The notes under the pieces were generated by a model. It saw only the letters and a program-made list of their open reading frames with translations, was not told the DNA's origin and searched no databases. The position numbers and the translations under genes are program-made. Below are positions 9,913 to 18,778 of a stretch of 64,000 nt of DNA, piece after piece (position 1 is the first letter of the stretch; each line of letters starts with the position of its first letter). Origin of the DNA: Mycolicibacterium diernhoferi (GTDB lineage Bacteria; Actinomycetota; Actinomycetes; Mycobacteriales; Mycobacteriaceae); contig NZ_CP080332.1 in assembly GCF_019456655.1 (NCBI RefSeq), positions 2,976,001 to 3,040,000 on the forward strand, written 5' to 3'.

Positions 9913-10452
9913 ATGGTGCATTCGGTCGAACTGCTGCTGGACACGGACGCCGATGCCGCCGTCCGCCGCGTCTGGGACGGACTCGCCGAGGCCGGGGTGC
10001 GCAGTCAGTCCGCGCATCGGTCGCCGACCAATCGCCCGCACGTCACCATGACGGTCTCCTCCGGGCTGTCCGATCAGGCCGATGATGCCTTGACCGCGGT
10101 GCTGGACCGGCTGCCGCTGCCGTGCCGACTCGGAGCCCCGACGCTGTTCGGGCGTGGCCCGTTCACCCTGGTGCTACTGGTGGTGCCGTCGGTGGAACTG
10201 ATGGACCTACACAACGAGGTGCATCGGATCTGCCTGCCGCACATGACGTCCGGGCCGCTTCCGCATGCTGAACCCGGACAGTGGACGCCGCACGTCACGC
10301 TGGCCCGGCGGATGGACGCCGATCACCTACGAGACGCGATGACGGTGGCTTCGGCGACGACCCCGATCGTCGGTGAGTTCGTGGCCATCCGGCACTGGGA
10401 CGGCGACGCCCACCGCGAGCACCCGATTGGCATGCCCGGCTCGACCGGTTAA
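9913..10452 (+). CDS. 2H phosphoesterase / 2'-5' RNA ligase family protein
   Basis: A 179-residue protein with the two H-x-T signatures of the 2H superfamily: HVTMTV (H near residue 43) and HVTLAR (H near 127). These histidines would form the active site for 2',3'-cyclic phosphate or related phosphodiester chemistry; the substrate is unknown. The ATG at 9913 is 2 nt after the bioD stop, so it is probably cotranscribed with bioF-bioD. M. tuberculosis has a gene of unknown function in the same place. The stop overlaps the convergent HNH gene by 4 nt. Confidence 0.8.
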   Translation: MVHSVELLLDTDADAAVRRVWDGLAEAGVRSQSAHRSPTNRPHVTMTVSSGLSDQADDALTAVLDRLPLPCRLGAPTLFGRGPFTLVLLVVPSVELMDLHNEVHRICLPHMTSGPLPHAEPGQWTPHVTLARRMDADHLRDAMTVASATTPIVGEFVAIRHWDGDAHREHPIGMPGSTG

Positions 10453-12158
10453 AACGGTGGTGGGTCCGGGTCGCTGCCGGAATGGACCCCGCCGCTCAGG
10501 ATGTCGTCGATGATGTCGCTTTTGTTCAATCCCTCGGCGCGCGTAGTGCTGTCCTTCGCTGCTGACGCGAGGGCGAGTTCGGTTGCGTTGCGGGTGCGTT
10601 CGGCGTTGATGCGGTGTGCGCGGTCCTGGGCGCGGGTGCGTTGCCGGGTGGGCATCTTGGCACTGCTGTGATCGTCGTGGATGAGGCTGATGTGTCGCGG
10701 CGGCGGGACGGTGGTGTGGATGTTCCAGTGCGGGAACAGGATCGCCGCACCCGGGGTACTGACATAGGTGTGCCCGGTCGGCGAGGTCCATTCCGTGGCG
10801 CCGTCGGGCCGTGCCTTGACGGTCCAGCCGTTCGGGCCGGAGCGGAACGTTTTCACCAGATGATGTTCACGGCACAGCGGACGCAGGTTGCCCGGATGGG
10901 TGGCCCCGGCCGGCCACGGGATCACGTGGTCCAGATCGCAGCGGTGCGCGGGTTTCGAGCAGCCGGGGAAGCTACAGGTCTGTGAGCACATCCGCACGAA
11001 CGCGGTCAGCGCCGTGGAGGGCCGGTATTGACGTTCGGTGGGCAGGTCGGCGACCTCGCGCAGGGGCCGGACCTTGGCGCCGGTGGCGATGAGGTCGGCC
11101 AGCATGGCGGCCGGGATGACGGTGCCGTCGAGCATCACCCCGGCGCCCGCCCCGGGGACGGTGGCCGCGGGCGCGGGGGTATGGGCCGCGGGCTGGGCCG
11201 GCGCGTCCGGTTCCGGGGTCGGCGCCGGCGTTCCCTCAGGCTCGGTTTCGGGTTCGGTAGGTGTGGGACCCGAATCGAGCCCGGGCTCATCCGTGGGCTG
11301 CGGCCCAGGCCCGGTCTGTGGGGCGGGCCTCGCATCGGCACCGGGCACCTGATCGGCCAGCATGTAGATGTTCACCGCCATCGACCGCGGATCTTTCCCA
11401 CTACCCGCACAGCCCGGGTCCCCGCACCGGCAGGCCAACCGCTGCAGCGACGGCCCGACGATGCCGAGGGCACCCAGGGCATCGGCGCGGCGCTCCCGCA
11501 CGGTACGCGGATCATTGGCGCACACGGTGTCCGCGAGATCATTGAGGCGCTGCTGCAGGGCCTGCTTGTCAGTCGCCCGCAACCGCCCCCAGAACGAGCA
11601 CACCCCGTTGGGGTCATCACGGTCATCGAACTCGACATAGAGATCCTTGGCGGCCGCCTGGGACCGGATCACCGCGATCGGGTCGAACTTCTCCACCCAC
11701 AAATCCACCGCCCGGATCAGCGCGGCTTCCGACAACGCCCCGTACTCGGTGGCTTCTGCGGCGATCGCGGCATCGATCAACGCCAACGCATCCTCATCGG
11801 TCACCAGATGGGTACGCCAGGTGATCTCCCCGATCACCCTCGCCGACACCGCCCCCGACCCGAACAACGCCGCGGTCCGCGGCAGCCGCTCCCGCAGCGC
11901 CACCCCGATCCGCATCTGAGTCGAGGCCGCATGCGGACTCAGATTGCAGGCCGCACCCACCTGCGCCTTCGCGAACGCCCACCCATCGACCACCTGATGG
12001 GCGATCACGTCATCCTCGTCCTCGCACTGCCGGGCCGTCACCTCGGCGACCAACGCCAACCGTCGTGCCGCCATCGCAGCCTCGCCCCGGGTCGCGGCCG
12101 TCAACGCGGAGATGAGCTCCTCATCGCCCATCCCCGCCAACGCGACCCGATCGAACAT
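10449..12158 (-). CDS. DUF222 / HNH endonuclease domain protein (13E12 repeat family)
   Basis: A 569-residue protein from the chosen ATG. The N-terminal ~280 residues are DUF222-like (FDRVALAGMGDEELISAL; SPHAASTQMRIGVALRERLP). A proline/glutamate/threonine-rich linker of about 80 residues follows, then a C-terminal HNH nuclease domain with CSFPGCSKPAHRCDLDHVIP (near 395-412) and a paired LCREHH. This is the 13E12 family, found in many copies in mycobacteria and thought to be mobile or SOS-associated. The MFDRV start is chosen because a -10-like TAATGT (12171-12166) sits 7 nt upstream and a LexA box overlaps it; an ATG at 12197 would add 13 residues. Its biological role is not established. Confidence 0.88.
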   Translation of the reverse strand: MFDRVALAGMGDEELISALTAATRGEAAMAARRLALVAEVTARQCEDEDDVIAHQVVDGWAFAKAQVGAACNLSPHAASTQMRIGVALRERLPRTAALFGSGAVSARVIGEITWRTHLVTDEDALALIDAAIAAEATEYGALSEAALIRAVDLWVEKFDPIAVIRSQAAAKDLYVEFDDRDDPNGVCSFWGRLRATDKQALQQRLNDLADTVCANDPRTVRERRADALGALGIVGPSLQRLACRCGDPGCAGSGKDPRSMAVNIYMLADQVPGADARPAPQTGPGPQPTDEPGLDSGPTPTEPETEPEGTPAPTPEPDAPAQPAAHTPAPAATVPGAGAGVMLDGTVIPAAMLADLIATGAKVRPLREVADLPTERQYRPSTALTAFVRMCSQTCSFPGCSKPAHRCDLDHVIPWPAGATHPGNLRPLCREHHLVKTFRSGPNGWTVKARPDGATEWTSPTGHTYVSTPGAAILFPHWNIHTTVPPPRHISLIHDDHSSAKMPTRQRTRAQDRAHRINAERTRNATELALASAAKDSTTRAEGLNKSDIIDDILSGGVHSGSDPDPPPF

Positions 12159-12166
12159 ATGTTCGA
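12151..12166. promoter_or_regulatory. LexA (SOS) box over the HNH gene start
   Basis: TCGAACATATGTTCGA is a perfect 16-bp palindrome matching the mycobacterial LexA box TCGAAC-N4-GTTCGA. It contains the HNH gene start codon (ATG, 12158-12156) and reaches the edge of its -10-like TAATGT (12171-12166). A repressor bound here would block the promoter and transcription start directly. Confidence 0.92.
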
Positions 12167-12251
12167 CATTACCGGACCCCTGTGACGCGCGCCACAAAGA
12201 AGGTCCCCGGCTGTGGATAACTCAGCGGGCCCGGCGCCAAGCCCGGCGGGC

Positions 12252-12842
12252 CTATTCGACGGTCAGGTCCCGGTGCGCCGCGATACCGTCCACGAGCAGG
12301 CCGAGGCCGAACTCGAATCGGTGGCCGGCATCCTCGGTGAGGGCCGATTGGCTCTCCGGGAGCTCCGCGCCCGCAGCGTCCCACTGCAGCCGGGACTGTT
12401 CGTCGACTGTGAAGCCCAGTACGTAGTACACGACGGTCCGGGCGGCCAGTTCGGCATGCGCGGAGTCGATGCCGGACTCGGCGGTGGCCCCGGCGAGTCG
12501 CTGCAGGACCTGCGTCATCGCCTCGGACTGGCCGGCGGCGAAGCTTGCCGACACCAGTTCGGCACCGTCGGTGTGCGAGAGCAACGCATCTCGCAGGCGG
12601 CGGCAATCCGCACTGACGTGCTCGCGCCAGCCCGCGGCGGACTCCGCAGATCGCAACGCGGGCTGCAGGATTCGGTCGGCCACTGCACCGAGCAGTTCCT
12701 GCTTGTTGGCGAAATGCCAGTACAGGGCACCCGGGCTGACGCTCAGTTCGCGCGCAAGCCGGCGCATGGTCAGGTCGGCGATCCCGAAATTGTCCAGGAT
12801 CGCCGTGGCGGCATCGACGAGGTCATGTTTGTGCAGCTGCAC
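12252..12842 (-). CDS. bioQ: TetR-family biotin regulator
   Basis: A 196-residue TetR repressor. The N-terminal helix-turn-helix reads DLTMRRLARELSVSPGALYW followed by HFANKQELL; the C-terminal two thirds are an all-helical ligand domain. It is transcribed away from bioB, and the operator at 12858-12870 lies 15 nt before its GTG start, so it should repress both itself and bioB. An identical operator precedes bioF. BioQ is the known biotin-gene repressor in mycobacteria and corynebacteria. Assignment rests on position and operator match; the signal it senses is not visible in the sequence. Confidence 0.88.
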   Translation of the reverse strand: MQLHKHDLVDAATAILDNFGIADLTMRRLARELSVSPGALYWHFANKQELLGAVADRILQPALRSAESAAGWREHVSADCRRLRDALLSHTDGAELVSASFAAGQSEAMTQVLQRLAGATAESGIDSAHAELAARTVVYYVLGFTVDEQSRLQWDAAGAELPESQSALTEDAGHRFEFGLGLLVDGIAAHRDLTVE

Positions 12843-12857
12843 ACCGTTACTCTAACC

Positions 12858-12870
12858 TGAACGGTGTTCA
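12858..12870. promoter_or_regulatory. BioQ operator between bioQ and bioB
   Basis: TGAACGGTGTTCA is the exact reverse complement of the bioF operator at 8060-8072. It is 15 nt from the bioQ GTG and 38 nt from the bioB GTG, suited to controlling both divergent transcripts. Confidence 0.92.
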
Positions 12871-12896
12871 AGTCGAGACCGTAGGGACTGATTTAG

Positions 12897-13904
<1,008 letters not shown>

Positions 13905-13916
13905 AAATTAGTGGTG

Positions 13917-14171
13917 ATGCTCGAGATGAGTGAGAGCCCGGCCCTGCCCGCGCCGGTCGGCGCCGGTGTCTACAACGTCTACACCGGTGCCGCCGTCGAC
14001 GGCGCCGCCGGGGCCGTCATCCCGACTGCTGCTCAGCTGGGGCTGGAACCGCCGCGGTTCTGCGCCGAGTGTGGTCGCCGGATGATCGTGCAGGTCCGGC
14101 CGACGGGCTGGTGGGCCAAGTGTTCGCGGCACGGACAGGTGGACTCCACCGACCTGGATATGCGCCGATGA
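13917..14171 (+). CDS. bsaP: Biotin synthase auxiliary protein, small Cys-rich
   Basis: An 84-residue protein directly after bioB. The C-terminal half has FCAECGRRM and then [10 protein letters not shown], a CxxC plus C-x2-H arrangement that could bind iron-sulfur or zinc. The M. tuberculosis gene in this position (79 residues) was recently reported to be an auxiliary protein needed by mycobacterial BioB; the name is used on that basis and on synteny. The start is uncertain: GTG 13911, ATG 13917 and ATG 13926 are all in frame, and GGTGA about 8 nt upstream favours 13926 if a ribosome binding site is required. Its stop overlaps the first minicistron of the repeat array (ATGA). Confidence 0.78.
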   Translation: MLEMSESPALPAPVGAGVYNVYTGAAVDGAAGAVIPTAAQLGLEPPRFCAECGRRMIVQVRPTGWWAKCSRHGQVDSTDLDMRR

Positions 14172-14294
14172 GCGCTTGCGCGAAGAGGAAACTGGCACGA
14201 TGAGCGCTTGCGCGAAGAGGAAACTGGCACGATGAGCGCTTGCGCGAAGAGGAAACTGGCACGATGAGCGCTTGCGCGAAGAGGAAACTGGCAC
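14167..14294 (+). repeat. Four tandem 32-bp repeats forming a chain of overlapping minicistrons
   Basis: A 32-bp unit beginning GATGAGCGCTTGCG and ending CTGGCAC occurs four times without change. Each copy encodes ATG, ten more codons (peptide [11 protein letters not shown]) and TGA. Each stop overlaps the next start as ATGA. Starts are at 14168, 14200, 14232 and 14264; the next in the series, 14296, is the start of the DUF2567 gene. The bsaP stop overlaps the first start in the same way. The unit length (36 minus 4) keeps every junction coupled. An AGAGGA stretch lies 10 nt before each following ATG. Confidence 0.95.
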
Positions 14295-14295
14295 G

Positions 14296-14961
14296 ATGAG
14301 CGTTAACCCCCCACCTCGTCTCTCGCACCGCGCCGCGGCCCTGCGCATCATCGGAACCCTCACGGTCGCCGGTGTCGCGATCGGGGCACTGTGGGTTTTG
14401 CTGGCGCCGCCGGTCCAGGGTGTGGTGGCGCTGACCCGCTCCGGTAACCGGGTGCGGGCCTACCTCGGCAGCGATTCCGACCACTTCTTCCTGGGCGCGT
14501 TCCTGTTCATCGGACTGCTGAGTGCGCTGGCTGTCGTCGCCGCGGTGGCGGTGTGGCAGTGGCGGGCGCATCGCGGCCCTGCGCAGGTCCTGGGCCTCAC
14601 CGCCGGTATGGCTGCGGCCGCCGGTGCCGCTGCCGGAGTCGGTGCGGCACTTGCACATTGGCGCTTCGGCACCGTCGACGTGGACGGCGCGCCGGTCAGC
14701 GAGGCGAATCGGGTGCACTACGTGTTCGAGGCGCCCGCGGTGTTCTTCGGGCACGCGCCACTGGTCGTCGCGGCGAGCATCGTGGTGCCTGCCGCGGTGG
14801 CGGCACTGACCTACGCCCTGCTGACGGTCTCGACCACGCGTGACGATCTGGGCGCCTGGCCGCCGGTCGACTACGCCGGCGTGTACCCGCCCCGGGTCGT
14901 TCCGGCCGCAGCGGCGGACCCGGTGGCCGATCGACCCGCCGCCCCGCACGCTGCTCCGTAG
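14296..14961 (+). CDS. DUF2567 family membrane protein
   Basis: A 221-residue protein with four predicted membrane helices: one after a short N-terminal tail (about 17-40, TLTVAGVAIGALWVLL), a pair in the middle (FFLGAFLFIGLLSALAVV and the following GLTAGMAAAAGAAAG), and one near 155-178 (APLVVAASIVVPAAVAALTY). The length equals the M. tuberculosis gene that follows its bioB-bsaP pair. The ATG at 14296 is the last start in the minicistron series and gives MSVNPPPRLSHRAAALR. The function is unknown; the position suggests a link to the biotin operon that is not proven. Confidence 0.82.
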   Translation: MSVNPPPRLSHRAAALRIIGTLTVAGVAIGALWVLLAPPVQGVVALTRSGNRVRAYLGSDSDHFFLGAFLFIGLLSALAVVAAVAVWQWRAHRGPAQVLGLTAGMAAAAGAAAGVGAALAHWRFGTVDVDGAPVSEANRVHYVFEAPAVFFGHAPLVVAASIVVPAAVAALTYALLTVSTTRDDLGAWPPVDYAGVYPPRVVPAAAADPVADRPAAPHAAP

Positions 14962-15097
14962 CCGAACCGCTCGGCGCGGAAAAACATAGCCCCCACAAAG
15001 CCGGCTCACAGCGTTATATTTCGGGCGCATATCCGGGGCTCAGTCGTGCGCACGCAGGAATCCCCGTTCGACGTGACGAAACCTGTGGAGAGCCGCC

Positions 15098-16009
15098 ATG
15101 CCGCTGCTGGAGTACAAGACGACCCCGTCGTGGTTGCTGGAACCGCGTCGACGGGCGGTGTCGCTGATTCCGATTCCGCTGATGCGCAAGGCCCTGTACC
15201 TGATGATGATCCGCAAACGTGGCAACTTCACCGACCCGCAGACCTTCAACGAGAAGGTGAATTGGCGGATCTTCAACGATCGGCGGGACCGGATCGTCAA
15301 GGCCTGCGACAAGATGTGGATGAAGGAGATGGCCCGGGAGGCGTACCCGGGAGCGGACCTGCGTATCCCCGAGACCCTCTGGTCGGGAACCGATCTGCGG
15401 GACGCCCCGGACCTCACGACGTTGCAGCCGTGGGTGCTCAAGCCCAACGCCAGCAGCGGGCACGCACTCTTCGGCCCTGATGCGGACACCGATCTGGACG
15501 CGTTGGTACGCAAGACCCAGGTTTGGTTCGAGGAGACCCCGCTGGAACTGGGTGAGTGGGGCTACAGCGAGGCCCGCCCGCTGCTGTTGCTCGAGGAGCG
15601 CATCCCGACCCCGGACGGTAAGGCGCCCGTCGACTACAAGTTCTTCGTGTTCGACGGCCGCGTCGAGCTGGTCCAGGTGAATCGTGGCCGATTCGGCACC
15701 CGGCAGACCGCCACGTTCCTGGACGCCGATTGGCGCCGGCTGCCGGTGCGCTGGCGCATCCAGCCGGTGGCCGACGAGCCGAGGCCGGCCGAGCTGGACA
15801 AGATGCTGGAGATCGCCTCCACGCTCGGAGCCGACTGGGATTTCATCCGGGTCGACCTGTACGCCGTCGACGGCGAGGTCTGGTTCGGCGAGTACACCCC
15901 GTATCCGGGCAGCGGACTGCTGCGCTACAAGCCGATGAGTTTCGACGTGGAGCAGGGGCGGCACTGGAAGCTGCCGGCCCTCGTGGACGTGCAACGCGGC
16001 CGGCCGTGA
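15098..16009 (+). CDS. TupA-like ATP-grasp protein, copy 1
   Basis: A 303-residue protein of the ATPgrasp_TupA family, related to TupA of teichuronopeptide synthesis; relatives are usually found near cell-surface polysaccharide genes. Visible segments are GNFTDPQTFNEKVNWR, VLKPNASSGHALFGPD (probable nucleotide-binding strand and loop), DYKFFVFDGRVELVQV, and FIRVDLYAVDGEVWFGEY, where the D and E could bind metal. No signal peptide or membrane segment is seen. The substrate is unknown. It is paired with a second copy 1360 bp downstream. Confidence 0.8.
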   Translation: MPLLEYKTTPSWLLEPRRRAVSLIPIPLMRKALYLMMIRKRGNFTDPQTFNEKVNWRIFNDRRDRIVKACDKMWMKEMAREAYPGADLRIPETLWSGTDLRDAPDLTTLQPWVLKPNASSGHALFGPDADTDLDALVRKTQVWFEETPLELGEWGYSEARPLLLLEERIPTPDGKAPVDYKFFVFDGRVELVQVNRGRFGTRQTATFLDADWRRLPVRWRIQPVADEPRPAELDKMLEIASTLGADWDFIRVDLYAVDGEVWFGEYTPYPGSGLLRYKPMSFDVEQGRHWKLPALVDVQRGRP

Positions 16010-16457
16010 TTTCGTGCACGACGGGTGTGTGGAACCGCAGAATGTGCGGCTGAACGCCCGAGTTGACGTACGGGTCAATTTTGGTTCGCCGCGCTTGCGA
16101 TACCTCGGCAGGACCTCGAGCTAAGGCGCTGGTCCCGAGCAATATCGGTGAAATTGATTGCGGCCGAAACTAATTCATCCGCAACTACTTTGCGGAGCAA
16201 CGGTGGCGTGATCTTGAATTTGCGGTGTTCGGACGTCGATTGGGGGTTAGCGTTCTGCCGACGCCGGCCGTAGATGTCCGGCGCGTGAGCCGGAGCGGGG
16301 GCACGATGTCCTGGTCATCACATCCCAGTATGGGGTCGTCATCGGGGTCCGTGCGACACCTGGCGCCGCAGCAGGTTCGGCTCCGTTGGGCCGATGAAGG
16401 ACGCACCGGTTGCAGCGTGCAACCGGCGGGCAGTAACTCGTCGGATGAGGTTGTCCG
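16010..16457. other. Spacer between the two TupA-like genes
   Basis: 448 nt with no convincing gene. It is less GC-rich than its flanks around 16140-16220. TTGAC-N6-GTCAA (16063-16078) is an inverted repeat that could be an operator. There is no copy of the sequence found upstream of the first TupA-like gene, so the duplication covered the coding region but not the promoter as now seen. Confidence 0.5.
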
Positions 16458-17369
16458 GTGCCCGCGCTGAAATATCGCACCACCCCACGCTGGTTGTCCG
16501 GTTCCCGCCAATGGGTCATCGACAGAATTCCGGTGCCGCTGATGCGGCGGGGCCTGTACCTCATCGTTTTCCGCAAGCCCGGCAACTTCACCGATCCGAA
16601 GACCTTCAACGAGAAGGTGAATTGGCGGATTCTCAACGACCGCCGGGATCGCATCGTCAAGGCCTGCGACAAGATGTGGATGAAGGAGATGGCCCGGGCG
16701 GCCTACCCGGGGGCGGATCTGCGCATCCCCGAGACCCTCTGGTCGGGAACCGATCTGCGGGACGCCCCAGACCTCACGACGTTGCCGCCGTGGGCGCTCA
16801 AGCCCAATGCCAGCAGCGGGCACGCGGTGTTCGGCCCGGACGCCGACACCGACCGGCAAGCGCTGATCGAGCAGACCCGCGACTGGCTCCGTGAGACGCC
16901 GGCGGAGTCTGGTGAGTGGGGCTACGCCCAAGCTCGCCCGGTCCTGCTGCTAGAGGAGCGCATCCCGACCCCGGACGGACTACCGCCCACCGATTACAAA
17001 TTCTTCGTCTTCCAAGGGAAGGTTGCGTTCATCCAGATCAATTGCGGACGCTTCCAAGGGAAGTTGACCGCCAGTTTCATGGACGTGGACTGGCGTCCGT
17101 TGCAGGTCTGCCAGCCTGGCAGGCCGGTGGTTGAAATGGAGCGTCCGCCGGAGTTGGACAAGATGATCGACTTTGCCCGCACCCTGGGCGCCGGGTGGGA
17201 CTTCATTCGTATCGACTTGTACGCCATCGACGGTGAGGTCTGGTTCGGCGAGTACACCCCGTATCCGGGCAGCGGGCTGCTGCCCTTCAAGCCGATGAGT
17301 TTCGACGTGGAGCAGGGTTGGCACTGGAAGTTGCCGGCCTTGGATGACGTCCAGCCCGGCCGGCCATGA
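16458..17369 (+). CDS. TupA-like ATP-grasp protein, copy 2
   Basis: This 303-residue paralogue of the preceding gene aligns with it end to end without gaps. A hand count gives about 81 differences, or roughly 73% identity. Residues 42-130 are nearly identical (for example KACDKMWMKEMAR), while the N-terminal 40 residues and 190-230 diverge. The same ATP-grasp segments are present (ALKPNASSGHAVFGPD, DYKFFVFQG, FIRIDLYAIDGEVWFGEY). The start is a GTG preceded by GGATGAGG. The pattern fits a tandem duplication followed by divergence of the substrate-facing parts, or partial gene conversion of the middle. The substrate is unknown. Confidence 0.8.
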   Translation: MPALKYRTTPRWLSGSRQWVIDRIPVPLMRRGLYLIVFRKPGNFTDPKTFNEKVNWRILNDRRDRIVKACDKMWMKEMARAAYPGADLRIPETLWSGTDLRDAPDLTTLPPWALKPNASSGHAVFGPDADTDRQALIEQTRDWLRETPAESGEWGYAQARPVLLLEERIPTPDGLPPTDYKFFVFQGKVAFIQINCGRFQGKLTASFMDVDWRPLQVCQPGRPVVEMERPPELDKMIDFARTLGAGWDFIRIDLYAIDGEVWFGEYTPYPGSGLLPFKPMSFDVEQGWHWKLPALDDVQPGRP

Positions 17370-17382
17370 AGCCGCAGCCCGG

Positions 17383-18735
17383 TCAGCGGTCGAGCACCGA
17401 CATCGGCAGTCGGTGCACCCGCCGGCCGGTCAGCACCTTGGCGGTGATGACCGCCAGCCGCGCCATGCCCCTGTAGGTCGACGGGTTGAACAACGTCGGC
17501 CACTTGGTGCGCAGCAGGTGCTCTTCGAGTGGACGTTCGGCGAACCGGTCGGACAACCAGCGCAGGGCCATCGGCGCCGACATCGGGTGCAGCAGCAGAT
17601 GCTCGCTGAACAGGTCCCGGTGATAGGTGACGTTCGCCCCGCCGGAGGAATAGGCGTCGGCGAGTTCGTCGATGCCGTCGACGGAGATGATCTCGTCGTG
17701 CACCGCCTGGATGATCAGGACCGGGGGCGTCGGTACGGCCGTTCCCAACTTGATGTCCTCGAAGACGTGCTGCACCTCGGGGGTGGACAGGACCTGTTCC
17801 AGCGGCTGATCCAGCAGGTCACCCATATCGGTGCGCCACAACCGCACGATGGCTTCGACCGTGGTCATGTGGTGCAGCTTGTCGAGCAGCGCGCGGCCCT
17901 TCTCGCTGGCGTGCTCGGCGATGATCTTCTGCAGGCCGGGGTAGACGTCGGCGAGAGCCGCGACCACCAGCGCGGGCAGCGCCGCGGCGAAGGTGCCGTT
18001 GAGCTTGCGGAAGGTGCGGCCCAGATCCCCGACCGGGGACCCCAGCACCGCGCCGACGATGTTGAGTTCGGGCGCGTAGGTACCGCTCATCTCGGCGGCC
18101 CACGCGCTGGCCAGCCCGCCCCCGGAGTAGCCCCACAGCCCGATCGGCCCTTCCGGTGACAGCGTGAGCTGCTCGGAGGTCAGGGCCGCACGCAGCCCGT
18201 CGAGCACCCGGTAGCCGGGCTCGTACGGGGTGCCCCAGGACCCGTTGACGCCCTCATGGTCGGGCACCGACACCGCCCAGCCTTCGGCGATGGCGGCGGC
18301 CACCAGCAGCATCTCGAACTGCGGTACCGATCCCGGGGCCACCGCGTGCCGGCGCAGGGCATAGGAGGGGAAACATCGCGACGAGATGGCGTCGATGGCG
18401 CACTGGTAGGACACCAGCGGGCAGAGCGGCTCGGGCCCGCGTTCGGCCGGGATGACCACCGTGGTGGCGGCGGCCTCGGGATTGCCGTTCATATCGGTGG
18501 TCCGGTACAGCAGTTGGACGGCGCGCACCTGCTGGGGGATCAACCCGAGGAAGGCCAGCTCGACATCACGGCTGCGCAGCACGGTGCCGGGGGTGGCGTG
18601 CCGGAAGCCTTCGGGAGCGACGTAGAAGGGATCGTCCTTCGGGAGCTGCGGACGCGCGGCGCGGTCCAGCTCTTCGTGGGGGACGGCACCGATCCACTCA
18701 GCGTCAGCAGAGGCGGCGGAACCGGCGAGATCCAT
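17383..18735 (-). CDS. Secretory-lipase family alpha/beta hydrolase
   Basis: A 450-residue alpha/beta hydrolase of the LIP (secretory lipase) family. The nucleophile elbow is [12 protein letters not shown] (serine near residue 196). An [10 protein letters not shown] strand with a candidate Asp lies near 345-350, and a C-terminal SEHLLLHP with a candidate His is near 396. M. tuberculosis has a 446-residue lipase gene beside nrtR-nadA in the same place. There is no obvious signal peptide from this start; the first 40 residues are hydrophilic. It is transcribed in the same direction as nrtR, 43 nt downstream, with a repeated operator-like element between them. Confidence 0.87.
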   Translation of the reverse strand: MDLAGSAASADAEWIGAVPHEELDRAARPQLPKDDPFYVAPEGFRHATPGTVLRSRDVELAFLGLIPQQVRAVQLLYRTTDMNGNPEAAATTVVIPAERGPEPLCPLVSYQCAIDAISSRCFPSYALRRHAVAPGSVPQFEMLLVAAAIAEGWAVSVPDHEGVNGSWGTPYEPGYRVLDGLRAALTSEQLTLSPEGPIGLWGYSGGGLASAWAAEMSGTYAPELNIVGAVLGSPVGDLGRTFRKLNGTFAAALPALVVAALADVYPGLQKIIAEHASEKGRALLDKLHHMTTVEAIVRLWRTDMGDLLDQPLEQVLSTPEVQHVFEDIKLGTAVPTPPVLIIQAVHDEIISVDGIDELADAYSSGGANVTYHRDLFSEHLLLHPMSAPMALRWLSDRFAERPLEEHLLRTKWPTLFNPSTYRGMARLAVITAKVLTGRRVHRLPMSVLDR

Positions 18736-18741
18736 CCGGGC

Positions 18742-18768
18742 ATTCTTACTTAAGAATGGTCTAAGAAT
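18742..18768 (-). promoter_or_regulatory. TAAGAAT repeat element upstream of the lipase gene
   Basis: ATTCTTA-CT-TAAGAAT (18742-18757) is a perfect 7-bp-arm inverted repeat, and a third TAAGAAT lies at 18762-18768. Read on the minus strand, the copy nearest the gene ends 6 nt before the lipase ATG, where a -10 element of a leaderless transcript would be. A regulator binding the repeats would therefore cover the promoter. Confidence 0.55.
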
Positions 18769-18778
18769 CCACTCCGAC

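Noticed and set aside
16225..16470. An 81-codon frame in the spacer between the TupA-like genes
   Set aside because: No ribosome binding site, no family resemblance, and it runs into the start of the second TupA-like gene.
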